A stretch of DNA of 41,257 nucleotides from the NCBI GenBank assembly GCA_005788145.1, contig SXYY01000057.1, positions 1-41,257 on the forward strand, written 5' to 3'. The notes below the pieces were generated by a model that saw only the letters and a program-made list of their open reading frames with translations, ran no database searches and was not told the origin of the DNA. The position numbers were made by a program, and so were the translations under genes. Within the stretch, counting starts at the first letter, position 1, and every line of letters starts with the position of its first letter. Of the stretch, positions 22,914 to 32,010 are shown in pieces. This DNA is from Bacteroidota bacterium. Its GTDB lineage: Bacteria > Bacteroidota > Bacteroidia > NS11-12g > UBA955.

Positions 22914-23892
22914 TGTTTGTGGCGGTGTTGCGGGTGGCCAAATAAAACAACAGATAGGCGATTCCCCCGAACACAATCATGAGCAAGTTACTGAAAGCCA
23001 CGGAAAAAATGCCAAAACTGTTGGCATGTACTTCGCTTAGGCCGTAAATGAGGGTTAATCCATAAGCCAGTGTGCCCCAAACTCCGGCTCCACCAGGAAT
23101 GGGTATGATGACGCCCAGCGAGGAGAAAATGACCACGCCCAAGGCATTGGCAATTGTGAGGTGCTCGGTGATATCTAGGCTCTGTAGGGTACAATAGGTA
23201 CTCAGCCAATAGCCAATCCAAATGCCATAAGAAGAAAGGATGAAAACCACGGGCTGTTTTAGGTGAAGAACTGATTGAAGTCCGGCGCGGAACTTTTCCA
23301 TGAGCGATGGTTCACCTTTGCCTTCGGTTTTTGGCTTGCGGGATTGCTGTTTTTTCAGGTATCGAACGCCGAAAATGCCCATCAATAAGATCATGGAGAT
23401 CGGGGTATAATACTTCGCCAATGGGGTGATGATGTACTGATCGAAGAAACCGTAGAATTCTTGAAATTGGATGCCCAAGCAGAGGAGGCAGAGCGACATC
23501 AAAACCAGCAAATCGATGATGCGTTCGGTTACTACTGAGCCTACCAAAGTGGGTAGGGGCGCTTTTTCGCTTTTTGCAGCCATGGCGCATCGCACAAATT
23601 CTCCGCCGCGGGAGGTGGCTACATTCACCAAATAGCCAATCATGACAGTGTAGAAGGCCCTGATTTTGTTGAGAGGGTACCCTGCGGGTTCAGTGAGCAT
23701 GTTCCATCGCCATCCCCTTAAATAATGGGCATAAAGCATGGTGATGGTCGCCCCCAATAGCCAATAAAGGTTGGCGTTTTTGACAGAATTGGCGGTTTGT
23801 TGCCAATCAATTTTAAACCCAATGGCTGTGAAGACGCCCGCTGCCAGCAGGATCATCAACACTTGGGAGACTATTTTTTTGTTGATTTTCAA
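22906..23892 (-). CDS. UPF0104 / lysylphosphatidylglycerol-synthase-TM-like membrane protein
   Basis: A 328-residue polytopic protein with about eight transmembrane helices. GWRWNML, TSRGGEFVRC, VGSVVTERIIDLLVL and IPIPGGAGVWGTLAYGL are the conserved pieces of the AglD/MprF-N-terminal (UPF0104) family. Members have been proposed as lipid or lipid-linked sugar flippases; the cargo here is unknown. It starts at the ATG overlapping the panD stop (ATGA, 23889-23892), so it is translationally coupled to panD, and it overlaps the adenylyltransferase gene downstream. Confidence 0.88.
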   Translation of the reverse strand: MKINKKIVSQVLMILLAAGVFTAIGFKIDWQQTANSVKNANLYWLLGATITMLYAHYLRGWRWNMLTEPAGYPLNKIRAFYTVMIGYLVNVATSRGGEFVRCAMAAKSEKAPLPTLVGSVVTERIIDLLVLMSLCLLCLGIQFQEFYGFFDQYIITPLAKYYTPISMILLMGIFGVRYLKKQQSRKPKTEGKGEPSLMEKFRAGLQSVLHLKQPVVFILSSYGIWIGYWLSTYCTLQSLDITEHLTIANALGVVIFSSLGVIIPIPGGAGVWGTLAYGLTLIYGLSEVHANSFGIFSVAFSNLLMIVFGGIAYLLFYLATRNTATNND

Positions 23893-24236
23893 ATGACTTG
23901 GTTGTTCCTGTCGGGAAACAAGTTTTTGGGTTGATGCACTTTGGCCTCCTCTGGGGTCATTTGTACGAAGGTCATGATGATGAGTTCATCGCCCACCTGA
24001 CCTTTTCGCGCCGCTGCGCCATTTAAACCAATGATGCCCGTTCCACGCTCACCTTTGATGATGTAGGTTTCAAATCGCTCGCCATTGTTGTTGTTCACAA
24101 TCAATACTTTTTGGTTGGCAATCATGCCGGCAGCGTCGATCAAATTTTCATCGATGGTGATGCTGCCCGTATAATTCAACTCCGTTTGGGTTAGGCGGAC
24201 GTTGTGGATTTTTGCTTGTAATACCTCAATAAACAT
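23889..24236 (-). CDS. panD: aspartate 1-decarboxylase
   Basis: A 115-residue pyruvoyl enzyme that makes beta-alanine for pantothenate and CoA. The self-cleavage site is Gly24-Ser25 in NYTGSITID, and ENLIDAAGM, NNNNGERFETYIIKG and LNGAAARKGQVGDELIIMTF match the family. The ATG at 24236 gives the standard N-terminus MFIEVLQAKIH; the frame also has an upstream TTG at 24245, which lies in the promoter. A -7 element (TACCTTTG, 24250-24243) ends only six bases before the ATG, so the mRNA may be nearly leaderless. Confidence 0.95.
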   Translation of the reverse strand: MFIEVLQAKIHNVRLTQTELNYTGSITIDENLIDAAGMIANQKVLIVNNNNGERFETYIIKGERGTGIIGLNGAAARKGQVGDELIIMTFVQMTPEEAKVHQPKNLFPDRNNQVI

Positions 24237-24242
24237 GCGATG

Positions 24243-24250
24243 CAAAGGTA
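24243..24250 (-). promoter_or_regulatory. -7 element of the panD operon
   Basis: TACCTTTG on the minus strand matches TAnnTTTG. It is six bases from the panD ATG. No TTG is at a good distance upstream. Confidence 0.5.
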
Positions 24251-24277
24251 GCAGGTTTTGATGTATTTTCGCGTCTT

Positions 24278-24883
24278 ATGCAATTTACATCAGGCATTGT
24301 TGAACAAGCGGTTGAAGCCCTTTCTTCGTTTCCGGGGATTGGAAAGCGCACAGCCCTTCGGTTGGTGATGTATTTGCTCAAACGTCCCGAAATGGAAGTG
24401 GCGCATTTGGCGGATGCTCTGCTGAAGCTGAAAACGGAGTTGCACCTTTGTGAGGTATGCGGCAATGTTAGCGATCACAAGCGATGCCATGTGTGTGTGA
24501 ATCCAAATCGGTCCGATGAGGTGATTTGTGTGGTGGAGGATTTCAGCGATTTGATGGCCATTGAATCAACGGCCCAGTTTAAGGGCAAATACCATGTATT
24601 GGGCGGTTTGATTTCTCCCATGGATGGTGTAGGTCCGGATGACTTAAATATCGTTTCTTTGTTGGGTCGGGTAGAAAATAGCTTGGTGGGTGAGGTAATG
24701 ATGGCCATGAGCGCCACGGTGGAAGGTGATACCACCATGTTTTACCTTGCCAAGAAACTCAAGCCCATGGGGGTGACGATTACTTGCATTGCCCGCGGAA
24801 TTGCAGTGGGTGGCGAAATTGAATATGCCGACGAGGTTACTTTGGGCAGGTCTATCGCCCAGAGAACAGAATATTTGTTGTAA
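24278..24883 (+). CDS. recR: recombination protein RecR
   Basis: A 201-residue RecR, which works with RecF and RecO to load RecA at gaps. The N-terminal helix-hairpin-helix reads LSSFPGIGKRTALRLVMYLL; the four-cysteine zinc finger is CEVCGNVSDHKRCHVC; the Toprim domain begins ICVVEDFSDLMAIE and includes YHVLGGLISPMDGVGPDDL. Full length. It is divergent from panD; a -7-like TATTTTCG (24264-24271, one mismatch) ends six bases before the ATG. Confidence 0.97.
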   Translation: MQFTSGIVEQAVEALSSFPGIGKRTALRLVMYLLKRPEMEVAHLADALLKLKTELHLCEVCGNVSDHKRCHVCVNPNRSDEVICVVEDFSDLMAIESTAQFKGKYHVLGGLISPMDGVGPDDLNIVSLLGRVENSLVGEVMMAMSATVEGDTTMFYLAKKLKPMGVTITCIARGIAVGGEIEYADEVTLGRSIAQRTEYLL

Positions 24884-24900
24884 TTTGCTCGATTCACGCC

Positions 24901-26844
24901 ATGTTGCACAAATTATCGGTCGTCATCGTCAACTACAACGTCAAGTACTTCTTGGAACAGGCGTTGCGTTCGGTGGAAAAGGCCGTGGAGGACATGGATG
25001 CAGAAGTTTGGGTGGTCGACAACAACAGTGTAGACGGCAGCGTGGCCATGGTGCAAGAGAAGTTTCCGTGGGTGAAGGTGTTGGCGAACAAGGACAATGT
25101 GGGCTTTTCTCGGGCCAATAACCAAGCCATCAGAGAGAGCAACAGTGAGTATGTGTTGCTGTTGAATCCTGATACGGTGTTGCAAGAAGACAGTTTGTTG
25201 AAGTGTGTGGCCTACATGGATGCGCGTTCGGAAGTGGGTGCTTTGGGTGTTCGAATGATCGATGGCAAAGGAAAGTTTTTACCGGAGAGTAAGCGCGGTT
25301 TGCCGTCACCGGCAGTTGCGTTGTACAAAATGACGGGATTGAGCGGTTTGTTTCCCAAGTCAAGGATCTTTGGCCGCTATCACCTCAAATATTTGAGCGA
25401 ACACGAAACCCACGATGTGGATGTGTTGAGCGGTGCTTTCATGATGATGCGTTCATCGGCATTGGATCGGGTTGGGCTTTTGGATGAGGACTACTTCATG
25501 TACGGCGAGGATGTAGATTTGAGTTATCGGATTACATTGGGCGGGTACAAGAATGTCTATTTTGCGGGTACAACCATCATCCATTACAAGGGGGAGAGTA
25601 CCAAGCGAAAGAGCGCGAACTATGTGAAGGTGTTTTACAACGCGATGGTATTGTTTGCCAAAAAACACTACAGCAGTTCAATGGCTAGGTGGTTCGCATT
25701 TTTTATACAGATGGCCATTTATTTGCGGGCGGGGTTGGCGTTTTTTGCCCGTTTGGCGGAGCAAATTTGGTTGCCATTGCTTGATTTTATCTTGATCGTG
25801 GCGGGCTATGTGGGCATTGCGAAATATTGGGAATTGTACCACAAATTCGTGCGCGGATATTACCCGCCAGAGTTTTACGGGGTGCATATTCCGCTCTATG
25901 CCTTGGTGGTCCTTTTTATGGTATGGATTTCAGGCGGATACGATCGGATGATGGTGGCGAGGCGACTTTTCCGCGGTGGGACTATTGGCGCAGTGGTTTT
26001 GTTTGCGATGTATGCATTTTTCCCCCGAGAATGGCAATTTTCACGGGCCATTTTGGCATTGGGGTCGGCTTGGGCGCTGGGGTCTTTGTTCATTAACCGC
26101 GGCATGGCCCAGGCGTTAAAAGTGGGGGGTGTGCAGTTTGATCACGGAGGACGCAGAAAAGTGGTTTTGGTTGGTGGTGTGGAAGAGTGTGAACGAATAG
26201 AGCGATTGTTGAAGTTGGGACGGGTGAACCACGAAGTGCTGGGCTGGGTTTCAGTGAGCGATGCACAAGCCATGGGTTTCATGGGACATTTGGGTCAGTT
26301 GTCCGAGGTATTGGCCATCTATCAGCCTGATTTGGTGATTTTTAGTGGTAAGGATGTGCCCTCTACGGAGATTATGGCGCACATGATCGATTTTCAATCG
26401 CTGCCAGTTCAGGTGAAGATTGCGCCAGAGCGGAGTGAGACCATCATTGGTTCGGATTCAAAAAATCAACCGGGCGAGTTGTTTACGCTTGAGGTGAATT
26501 ATCATTTGGCCCAACAACACCATTTGAGGAACAAAAGGGTCTTCGATTTGATTTTGTCTGTCATTGTAATTCTGGGTGCTGGGTTATTGATTTTCAATGC
26601 CCGTGGCCGAAACCTCTTGTTTCAGTGCATGGGCGTGTTGTTTGGAAACAAAACATGGGTCGGATACAATCCCGCAGGGCTTTCGGTTAAGTTGCCCAAA
26701 ATCAAAGATTGTGTGTTGGATGTTTCCACGCCGTATCTCGGAACTGGGTTTGAGTCTGACGCGGCGTTGGCCTATGCCAGAGATTATGAAGTGAGCAAAG
26801 ATGCTTGGGTGTTTTGGCGGAATTTACTAGGAAAATCGGTCTAA
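24901..26844 (+). CDS. glycosyltransferase family 2 fused to a degenerate phosphoglycosyltransferase-like membrane module
   Basis: A 647-residue protein. Residues 1 to about 260 are a GT2 rhamnosyltransferase-like domain: SVVIVNYNV, VWVVDNNSVDGS, NVGFSRANNQAI, LLLNPDT (DxD-like) and DEDYFMYGEDVDLSYR. Hydrophobic segments follow (about 265-425), then a Rossmann-like nucleotide-binding region (VVLVGGVEECERIERLL) as in the CoA_binding_3 domain of WcaJ-type initiating transferases. KRVFDLILSVIVILGAGLLIF at about 545 matches the start of the bacterial sugar-transferase (PGT) domain, but the catalytic PVFFRQ...KFRSM...DAE core is missing and the chain goes on at GNKTWVGYN. It probably glycosylates a lipid-linked or envelope glycan. 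It follows recR by 17 bases. Confidence 0.85.
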   Translation: MLHKLSVVIVNYNVKYFLEQALRSVEKAVEDMDAEVWVVDNNSVDGSVAMVQEKFPWVKVLANKDNVGFSRANNQAIRESNSEYVLLLNPDTVLQEDSLLKCVAYMDARSEVGALGVRMIDGKGKFLPESKRGLPSPAVALYKMTGLSGLFPKSRIFGRYHLKYLSEHETHDVDVLSGAFMMMRSSALDRVGLLDEDYFMYGEDVDLSYRITLGGYKNVYFAGTTIIHYKGESTKRKSANYVKVFYNAMVLFAKKHYSSSMARWFAFFIQMAIYLRAGLAFFARLAEQIWLPLLDFILIVAGYVGIAKYWELYHKFVRGYYPPEFYGVHIPLYALVVLFMVWISGGYDRMMVARRLFRGGTIGAVVLFAMYAFFPREWQFSRAILALGSAWALGSLFINRGMAQALKVGGVQFDHGGRRKVVLVGGVEECERIERLLKLGRVNHEVLGWVSVSDAQAMGFMGHLGQLSEVLAIYQPDLVIFSGKDVPSTEIMAHMIDFQSLPVQVKIAPERSETIIGSDSKNQPGELFTLEVNYHLAQQHHLRNKRVFDLILSVIVILGAGLLIFNARGRNLLFQCMGVLFGNKTWVGYNPAGLSVKLPKIKDCVLDVSTPYLGTGFESDAALAYARDYEVSKDAWVFWRNLLGKSV

Positions 26845-26859
26845 ATTTCGTATATTATC

Positions 26860-28026
26860 ATGAAGAAATCGGTCAATAGTTTGTATGAGTCGCGGAAGTT
26901 TATTCGCATCATATTGATGCTATTGTCCTTGGTGATCAGCATTACCACCTTGTATTTGAGTCAATTGCTCGTGGTGAAAATTGCGGGCGAGGAGAAGAAG
27001 AAAATGGAAATGTGGGCGGAGGCTGAGAGCATTCTTTCCGATCCATACAGCGAAGGAGATTTGGGATTTCAGTTGCGCGTTGTGCAATCGAATACCACCA
27101 TCCCTGCCATTTTGGTGGACGAAAAGGGGAATATCCGTCAGACGGTGAATGTGGACACTGTGGGAAAATCCCCGGGATTTCTGCAGCGAAAATTGGAGGA
27201 TTTTAAGTTGGAGAATGAGCCAATTGTGGTGCCTGTGGATGAGAAGACCGATTATCGGGTGTATTATGGCAGCAGTACGGTGCTCACCCAATTGCAGTAT
27301 TATCCGTACGTGGTTTTGGGGATTGTGGCGCTGTTTATGTTTGTGAGTTATGCAGCGTTTTCTTACTCAACCCGAAGTGAACAGAACAAGGTTTGGGTTG
27401 GTTTGGCGAAGGAGACTGCCCACCAGTTGGGGACACCAATTTCGAGTTTGATGGGTTGGGTACAGGTGATGGAGATGGGTGAGCTTCCAGAGAATGCGGG
27501 GGTTGAGATGCGAAAGGATATCGACCGTTTGAACATCATCACAGAGCGATTCTCAAAAATTGGCAGTGAGCCAGTACTTGAAGATCTGGATTTGAATGAA
27601 GTGGTGCTGGAGGCAATGAATTACATGAAAAATCGCTCAGGAAAAGGAATTCAATTTGAGTCGAGCTATTGGGGTCATCCGGTGGTTTGTTCAATCAACA
27701 AAAACCTCTTCCATTGGGTGATTGAAAATTTGGTGAAGAACAGCATCGACGCGATGGATGGCGAGGGTAGACTCACCTGTTCGGTGAAGCAATTGAAGCA
27801 CAAAGCAGTGGTGGATATTACAGATACCGGCAAAGGAATTCCAAGCAATCAGATGAAATCGGTGTTCAAACCCGGGTATACCACCAAAAAGCGGGGATGG
27901 GGATTGGGCTTGTCTTTGGCGAAGCGAATCATCACCGATTACCACAGGGGAGAAATCTATGTAAAGGAAAGTGTGCCGTTGGAGCGAACCACCATCCGGA
28001 TTGTTTTGACCGCCGTGGTTCGATGA
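26860..28026 (+). CDS. membrane sensor histidine kinase
   Basis: A 388-residue kinase. Two transmembrane helices (about 15-40 and 148-170) enclose a sensing domain of about 105 residues. The H-box is LAKETAHQLGTPISSLMGW with His188; the ATPase domain has ENLVKNSIDAM (N box), DTGKGIP (G1), FKPGYTTK and GWGLGLSLAKRI (G2). The HQLGTPISS form of the H-box, with TTKKRGWGLGLSL, belongs to a Bacteroidota subgroup. No response regulator is adjacent, so it is an orphan kinase and the signal is unknown. It lies 15 bases after the glycosyltransferase gene. Confidence 0.92.
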   Translation: MKKSVNSLYESRKFIRIILMLLSLVISITTLYLSQLLVVKIAGEEKKKMEMWAEAESILSDPYSEGDLGFQLRVVQSNTTIPAILVDEKGNIRQTVNVDTVGKSPGFLQRKLEDFKLENEPIVVPVDEKTDYRVYYGSSTVLTQLQYYPYVVLGIVALFMFVSYAAFSYSTRSEQNKVWVGLAKETAHQLGTPISSLMGWVQVMEMGELPENAGVEMRKDIDRLNIITERFSKIGSEPVLEDLDLNEVVLEAMNYMKNRSGKGIQFESSYWGHPVVCSINKNLFHWVIENLVKNSIDAMDGEGRLTCSVKQLKHKAVVDITDTGKGIPSNQMKSVFKPGYTTKKRGWGLGLSLAKRIITDYHRGEIYVKESVPLERTTIRIVLTAVVR

Positions 28027-28081
28027 GTAGGGGTGCCTTGGGGTCGTTGGCGGTGTGACAGAATTTCGGTAAGTTTGAAAT

Positions 28082-28561
28082 ATGATACAGCGAATTCAAA
28101 CCGTTTATTTATTTGCAGTGTTTGCCATTGGGTTGGTATTGATTTGGCAAGATCCGGTGTACGCTTGGTTCGATGGAGTGAATGAGCCAAGTTCGTATGT
28201 GCTGATGTTTTGGAACAGTTACGTTGGATCCGCCCCGGGGAATAATGTGTTGTATACTGCTGACTTGATGACGATGTTCGTTTCTTTATCGGCGATGGCG
28301 GTAAGTATCTTGTCGATTTTCTTTTTCAAAAACCGCAAATTTCAAATGAAGATGGTGATGGGTGCAACGTTGTTGTGTGTGATGGTGTTGGTGGTCATGT
28401 TGGCGCGGTATTATATCATTAAGTTGGGTCACCCAGAATTTGTGGGTCATTTGGGCATTCCGTTGATATGGCCTGGGTTGATGGCGATTTCGGGGTACAT
28501 GGCTTATCGCGGTGTGAGGGCCGATGAGCAGATGGTACGCAGTATGGATCGCATACGTTGA
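28082..28561 (+). CDS. DUF4293 family membrane protein
   Basis: A 159-residue protein with four predicted transmembrane helices. It opens with MIQRIQTVYLF and ends DEQMVRSMDRIR, both hallmarks of DUF4293, a Bacteroidota-specific family of unknown function; SIFFFKNRKFQMKM in the middle also fits. Its TGA overlaps the upstream TTG of the next frame, but the peptidase gene is better started at 28567, five bases downstream. Confidence 0.9.
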   Translation: MIQRIQTVYLFAVFAIGLVLIWQDPVYAWFDGVNEPSSYVLMFWNSYVGSAPGNNVLYTADLMTMFVSLSAMAVSILSIFFFKNRKFQMKMVMGATLLCVMVLVVMLARYYIIKLGHPEFVGHLGIPLIWPGLMAISGYMAYRGVRADEQMVRSMDRIR

Positions 28562-28566
28562 CGCGA

Positions 28567-30561
28567 ATGAAAAGACTGATTTTATTGGGCTTGTGTTTGG
28601 GGTTGGGCAGCGGGGTGTTGTTGGCTCAGCGAAAGGCTGCGAAGAAGGCCGTGTCATCATCGACGGAAGCGTTGGTTGTAAGCAAGCCACAACCGGCATT
28701 GAAATCGTATTCGTTGGTTGCCAAGGATGAGTTTGGTACTGTGGGATTGAGTGGGGTGATGCAGCGCGCCGAAGGCGCGCGCATGGCGAAGGGCAAAGCC
28801 CTGAGCGCCGAGATGCAAACCCTGTTTGATTCGCTCCAAACACCCTTTGAAAAATCGGGGGGCCTGGCCACCGCTTCCTATACTGAGTGTGTGACTTGGT
28901 ACCGCAGATTGGCCAAAGCCTTCCCCGCCTATTGTGCACTTACCTCCATTGGTTTGGGCGATGCAGGCAAGGATATTTATGTTTTTAAGCTATTGGGTGA
29001 GCGAATGGGTAGGATGGATCGGCTGGGACAATCCGACGACGGAATTCCCGCGGGACCAAATCAGATGGCATCGCCCAAAGTGAAAATATTGATCAATAAC
29101 AACATTCACCCCGGTGAGCCGGAAGGTACCGATGCATCCATGTTCTTGGTGAGAGATTTGTTGTTTTTCGGCCAGTATTGGCAGCAAACGTTGCCCTATT
29201 TGGAACTGCATGTGGTTTGTCAGTACAATGTAGATGGCACACTCAACCGCAATGCCCATTCGCGTGCCAACCAAAACGGTCCAGTGGAATACGGTTTTCG
29301 GGGGAATGCCCAGAACCTCGACCTCAACCGCGATTTCATCAAAATGGACTCGCGCAATGCAAAAGCCCTGGTCGCGTTGATGGCTTCGGAAAAGTATCAT
29401 TTGTTTGTAGACAATCACACCAGCAACGGGGCCGATTATCAATATGTATTGACGTATTTTCATACACGTCCCGAAAAGTTGATGCCGGAAATTGTTCCGA
29501 ATTTGCTGCTGTTGGAGACCGGATTGAAGCATCAGTTGGCCCGTCAAGATTGGCCCACGGCACCTTATGTGGAGACCATCAAAACAGTGCCCGATAGCGG
29601 ACTTTTTGCTTTTTGGGAAAGCGGTCGGTATGCCACTGGGTTCGCGGCGTTACACAATACCATTGGGTACACTGTGGAAACGCATATGCTCAAGCCTTTT
29701 TCACAGCGGATGTTGGCCACTTTGGCCTTCATGGAGCAGTTTTTAACGGTATCCACGTCTGATTCATTGCGCGCTCAATTTGAGAAAAATCGGATGAAAG
29801 GATGGGTGCGTAGGGTGGCAGACCAGCCAATTCATTATTTGCCCATCGCCCATACGCTGGACTTGAAACAGTACGAAATGATTCCCTTCAAAGGGTTTGA
29901 GTTTGGATACAGGCCCAGCCAAATTACAGGGGCTGATCGGTTGGTTTATGATACCCGAAAATCTTGGGAAAAACCTGTGAAATATTACAATCATTATGTT
30001 CCTACCGACAGTGTTCGGGTGCCAAGGGCTTACATCATTCCATTTGCTTACGATGATGTGATTCAAAAACTCAAGCGCAATGGAATCGCAGTGAGCAATG
30101 TGCCCATGGATACATTGGTGAGTTTGCGAGTGAGTTACATCGTGGATTACAAAACCGTATCCCACCCCTATGAGAAACACTACCTACATCACAGTGTAAA
30201 AACCCGCGATACGGTGATGAAAGTGATGGTGAGGGCTGGCGATGTGGTGGCTGTGGTGAAGCCTGATAATGAGCGCTTCTTGACGGCTGTGTTGGAGCCC
30301 CGTGCGGCAGATTCCTATTTTGCGTGGAATTCGTTCGATGGAATCTTACAACAGAAAGAAGGCTACAGCGATTATGTCTTTGAGGACAAAGCGGCGGCGT
30401 GGTTGGAGGCCCATCCGGATAAATATGCCGAATTACAGCGCAAGAAAGCGCAGGATCCGGTGTTTGCAAAAGATGCTTGGGCGCAATTGAATTGGGTTTA
30501 CAAACAGACCGAACACTATGAACCTACGCACAACCTGTATCCGGTTTATCGGGTAGATTGA
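28567..30561 (+). CDS. secreted M14-family zinc carboxypeptidase
   Basis: A 664-residue exported peptidase. A signal peptide (MKRLILLGLCLGLGSGVLLAQ) is followed by the M14 domain: zinc ligands His181 and Glu184 in NIHPGEPEGTD, a substrate-binding LNRDFIKMDS, third zinc ligand His284 in VDNHTSNGADY, and the general-base glutamate Glu371 in YTVETHM. The C-terminal 270 residues are a beta-rich extension without a recognised domain. M14 enzymes of this type cleave C-terminal residues or, in some branches, peptidoglycan peptides; the substrate is not clear. The ATG at 28567 is preferred to the TTG at 28558. The end overlaps the converging gene by 16 bases. Confidence 0.92.
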   Translation: MKRLILLGLCLGLGSGVLLAQRKAAKKAVSSSTEALVVSKPQPALKSYSLVAKDEFGTVGLSGVMQRAEGARMAKGKALSAEMQTLFDSLQTPFEKSGGLATASYTECVTWYRRLAKAFPAYCALTSIGLGDAGKDIYVFKLLGERMGRMDRLGQSDDGIPAGPNQMASPKVKILINNNIHPGEPEGTDASMFLVRDLLFFGQYWQQTLPYLELHVVCQYNVDGTLNRNAHSRANQNGPVEYGFRGNAQNLDLNRDFIKMDSRNAKALVALMASEKYHLFVDNHTSNGADYQYVLTYFHTRPEKLMPEIVPNLLLLETGLKHQLARQDWPTAPYVETIKTVPDSGLFAFWESGRYATGFAALHNTIGYTVETHMLKPFSQRMLATLAFMEQFLTVSTSDSLRAQFEKNRMKGWVRRVADQPIHYLPIAHTLDLKQYEMIPFKGFEFGYRPSQITGADRLVYDTRKSWEKPVKYYNHYVPTDSVRVPRAYIIPFAYDDVIQKLKRNGIAVSNVPMDTLVSLRVSYIVDYKTVSHPYEKHYLHHSVKTRDTVMKVMVRAGDVVAVVKPDNERFLTAVLEPRAADSYFAWNSFDGILQQKEGYSDYVFEDKAAAWLEAHPDKYAELQRKKAQDPVFAKDAWAQLNWVYKQTEHYEPTHNLYPVYRVD

Positions 30562-32006
30562 TTTTTATCGATGCGGTATTGAATGAAAGTGGCTGTGAGA
30601 ATGGCCGCACAAATCATGGGCAAAAGCCAAAAGGTTCGGGCGTTAAGCCTCGACAGGATGTTGGCCAAATTGGCTGTCAGGAAGGCATTGCAGAGTATGA
30701 AAAATACCGTAAATACCAACAGGGCAATGTGGTTGGGATTGGGGAATTTGCGTACCACGATCAGTGTGCCGATGATGAACAAGATTGCAATCAGGTCATA
30801 GAATTGATTGAAAGATCCAAAATTGATTTTGGCTTGTTGTTGGGCAGATTGACCAAAGAAACCCTGATGGTCTCTGGGGAAGTGTTTTTTCATTTCCACT
30901 GACACGGCACCTTGCGGATCCAAGGGTTCTAATCCATCGCCGGCATGCGTTTGAATCACCTGAAGGAGGGTGGCTTGGATGGCTGAAAGGATGTGCTTAC
31001 CCAGCAATGTGGGCGACGTGAAAGTAGCGCTGTAAATCTTGAGATAGAGTTCGCGGCTGTGGTGCCAGCCACCGGTGGGACCCAATAAGGGCTGTTCGTT
31101 CCAAACGAAGTCCCAAGCGTGTTTGGGCAGGTTGTTTTTGTGCTTGTAAAATACCGCGATCTCGGGGTGGGACTTAGCCAACGGGTTCTGTTCGATGGGA
31201 TTTTCATCGAGGTAGGCTTTGAGGATGCCGTTTTCGCAGAGTTTTCCGATGAGAAAGACATGGCTGCCTTTTGACGGGGTGGGTCCGTTGCCAGCCCAAA
31301 CGTTGAGGGTAAGCGTTATCAGCCATGGAATGAAGCTGATGGCAAAGAGTTGTTTGGTCTTTTGGGGTGAAAAATAGTGGCGGTGTTTTGGGAGGGTGAT
31401 GAAATGGACGCCCGCAGCGAACAACGTGAGCAAGGGCAGGTGGGAGTGGTGCATCAATGCGGCAACCAACAGTACGATGGCGGATAATGCTTTTACTCCC
31501 CGTGATTTTGTTGTCAAGAATACCATCGCATAGAGAAACAACAATGGGGTAAATACATCGGGCATTACCTGAAATATGAACCATGGTAGTGGGGTCAGCA
31601 GTGTAGCGACCGACATCGCGATTGCAATGATCCAGGCTGTGCGTTTGGTAAAGAAGGATTCAATCACGTAGACCGCGCCCAACATCAACAAGATGCAAGG
31701 AACAAGCAAAATCTCAAACAAGAATGGCGGCTGTAGGTGAATGCCCACATAAGAGAGCAAAGGGGCAATGCCAAAGTAATGTTTGCCGGCCCACAGGAAC
31801 AGTCCGTAGAAAACCGATCGATCCATGGGGATAGCTGCTGCCAATCCCTGTGTTTCTAAGTTGCTAATGGTTTGCAGGTAGGCCCCGGTATCTGTGGTGC
31901 AAAGTATACTTCCCTGTGTGATGAAGAACATGGGAAGAAACAGCAGGCACGCCGCGATGCGCAGCCCGTTGTCGTTGTTCTCCAATCTTCGGAGGAAGTT
32001 TTTCAT
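30546..32006 (-). CDS. polytopic membrane protein, possibly a GT-C-fold glycosyltransferase
   Basis: A 486-residue protein with ten or more hydrophobic helices. After the first helix comes CTTDTGAYLQTI, an acidic loop followed by Tyr as in GT-C (lipid-phosphosugar-dependent) glycosyltransferases. A large soluble loop lies between about 255 and 390. This fold class fits, but no family-specific motif is clear, so the function is only a suggestion. It is the last gene of the EF-P operon, four bases after queD, and it overlaps the M14 peptidase gene tail to tail. Confidence 0.75.
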   Translation of the reverse strand: MKNFLRRLENNDNGLRIAACLLFLPMFFITQGSILCTTDTGAYLQTISNLETQGLAAAIPMDRSVFYGLFLWAGKHYFGIAPLLSYVGIHLQPPFLFEILLVPCILLMLGAVYVIESFFTKRTAWIIAIAMSVATLLTPLPWFIFQVMPDVFTPLLFLYAMVFLTTKSRGVKALSAIVLLVAALMHHSHLPLLTLFAAGVHFITLPKHRHYFSPQKTKQLFAISFIPWLITLTLNVWAGNGPTPSKGSHVFLIGKLCENGILKAYLDENPIEQNPLAKSHPEIAVFYKHKNNLPKHAWDFVWNEQPLLGPTGGWHHSRELYLKIYSATFTSPTLLGKHILSAIQATLLQVIQTHAGDGLEPLDPQGAVSVEMKKHFPRDHQGFFGQSAQQQAKINFGSFNQFYDLIAILFIIGTLIVVRKFPNPNHIALLVFTVFFILCNAFLTANLANILSRLNARTFWLLPMICAAILTATFIQYRIDKNQSTR

Positions 32007-32010
32007 GGTA

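Noticed and set aside
28764..28780. GCGCGCC-GAA-GGCGCGC hairpin in the M14 peptidase gene
   Set aside because: Similar in form to the hairpin at 9701-9719, but with a different stem and only 7 bp; one copy is not enough to call a repeat family.
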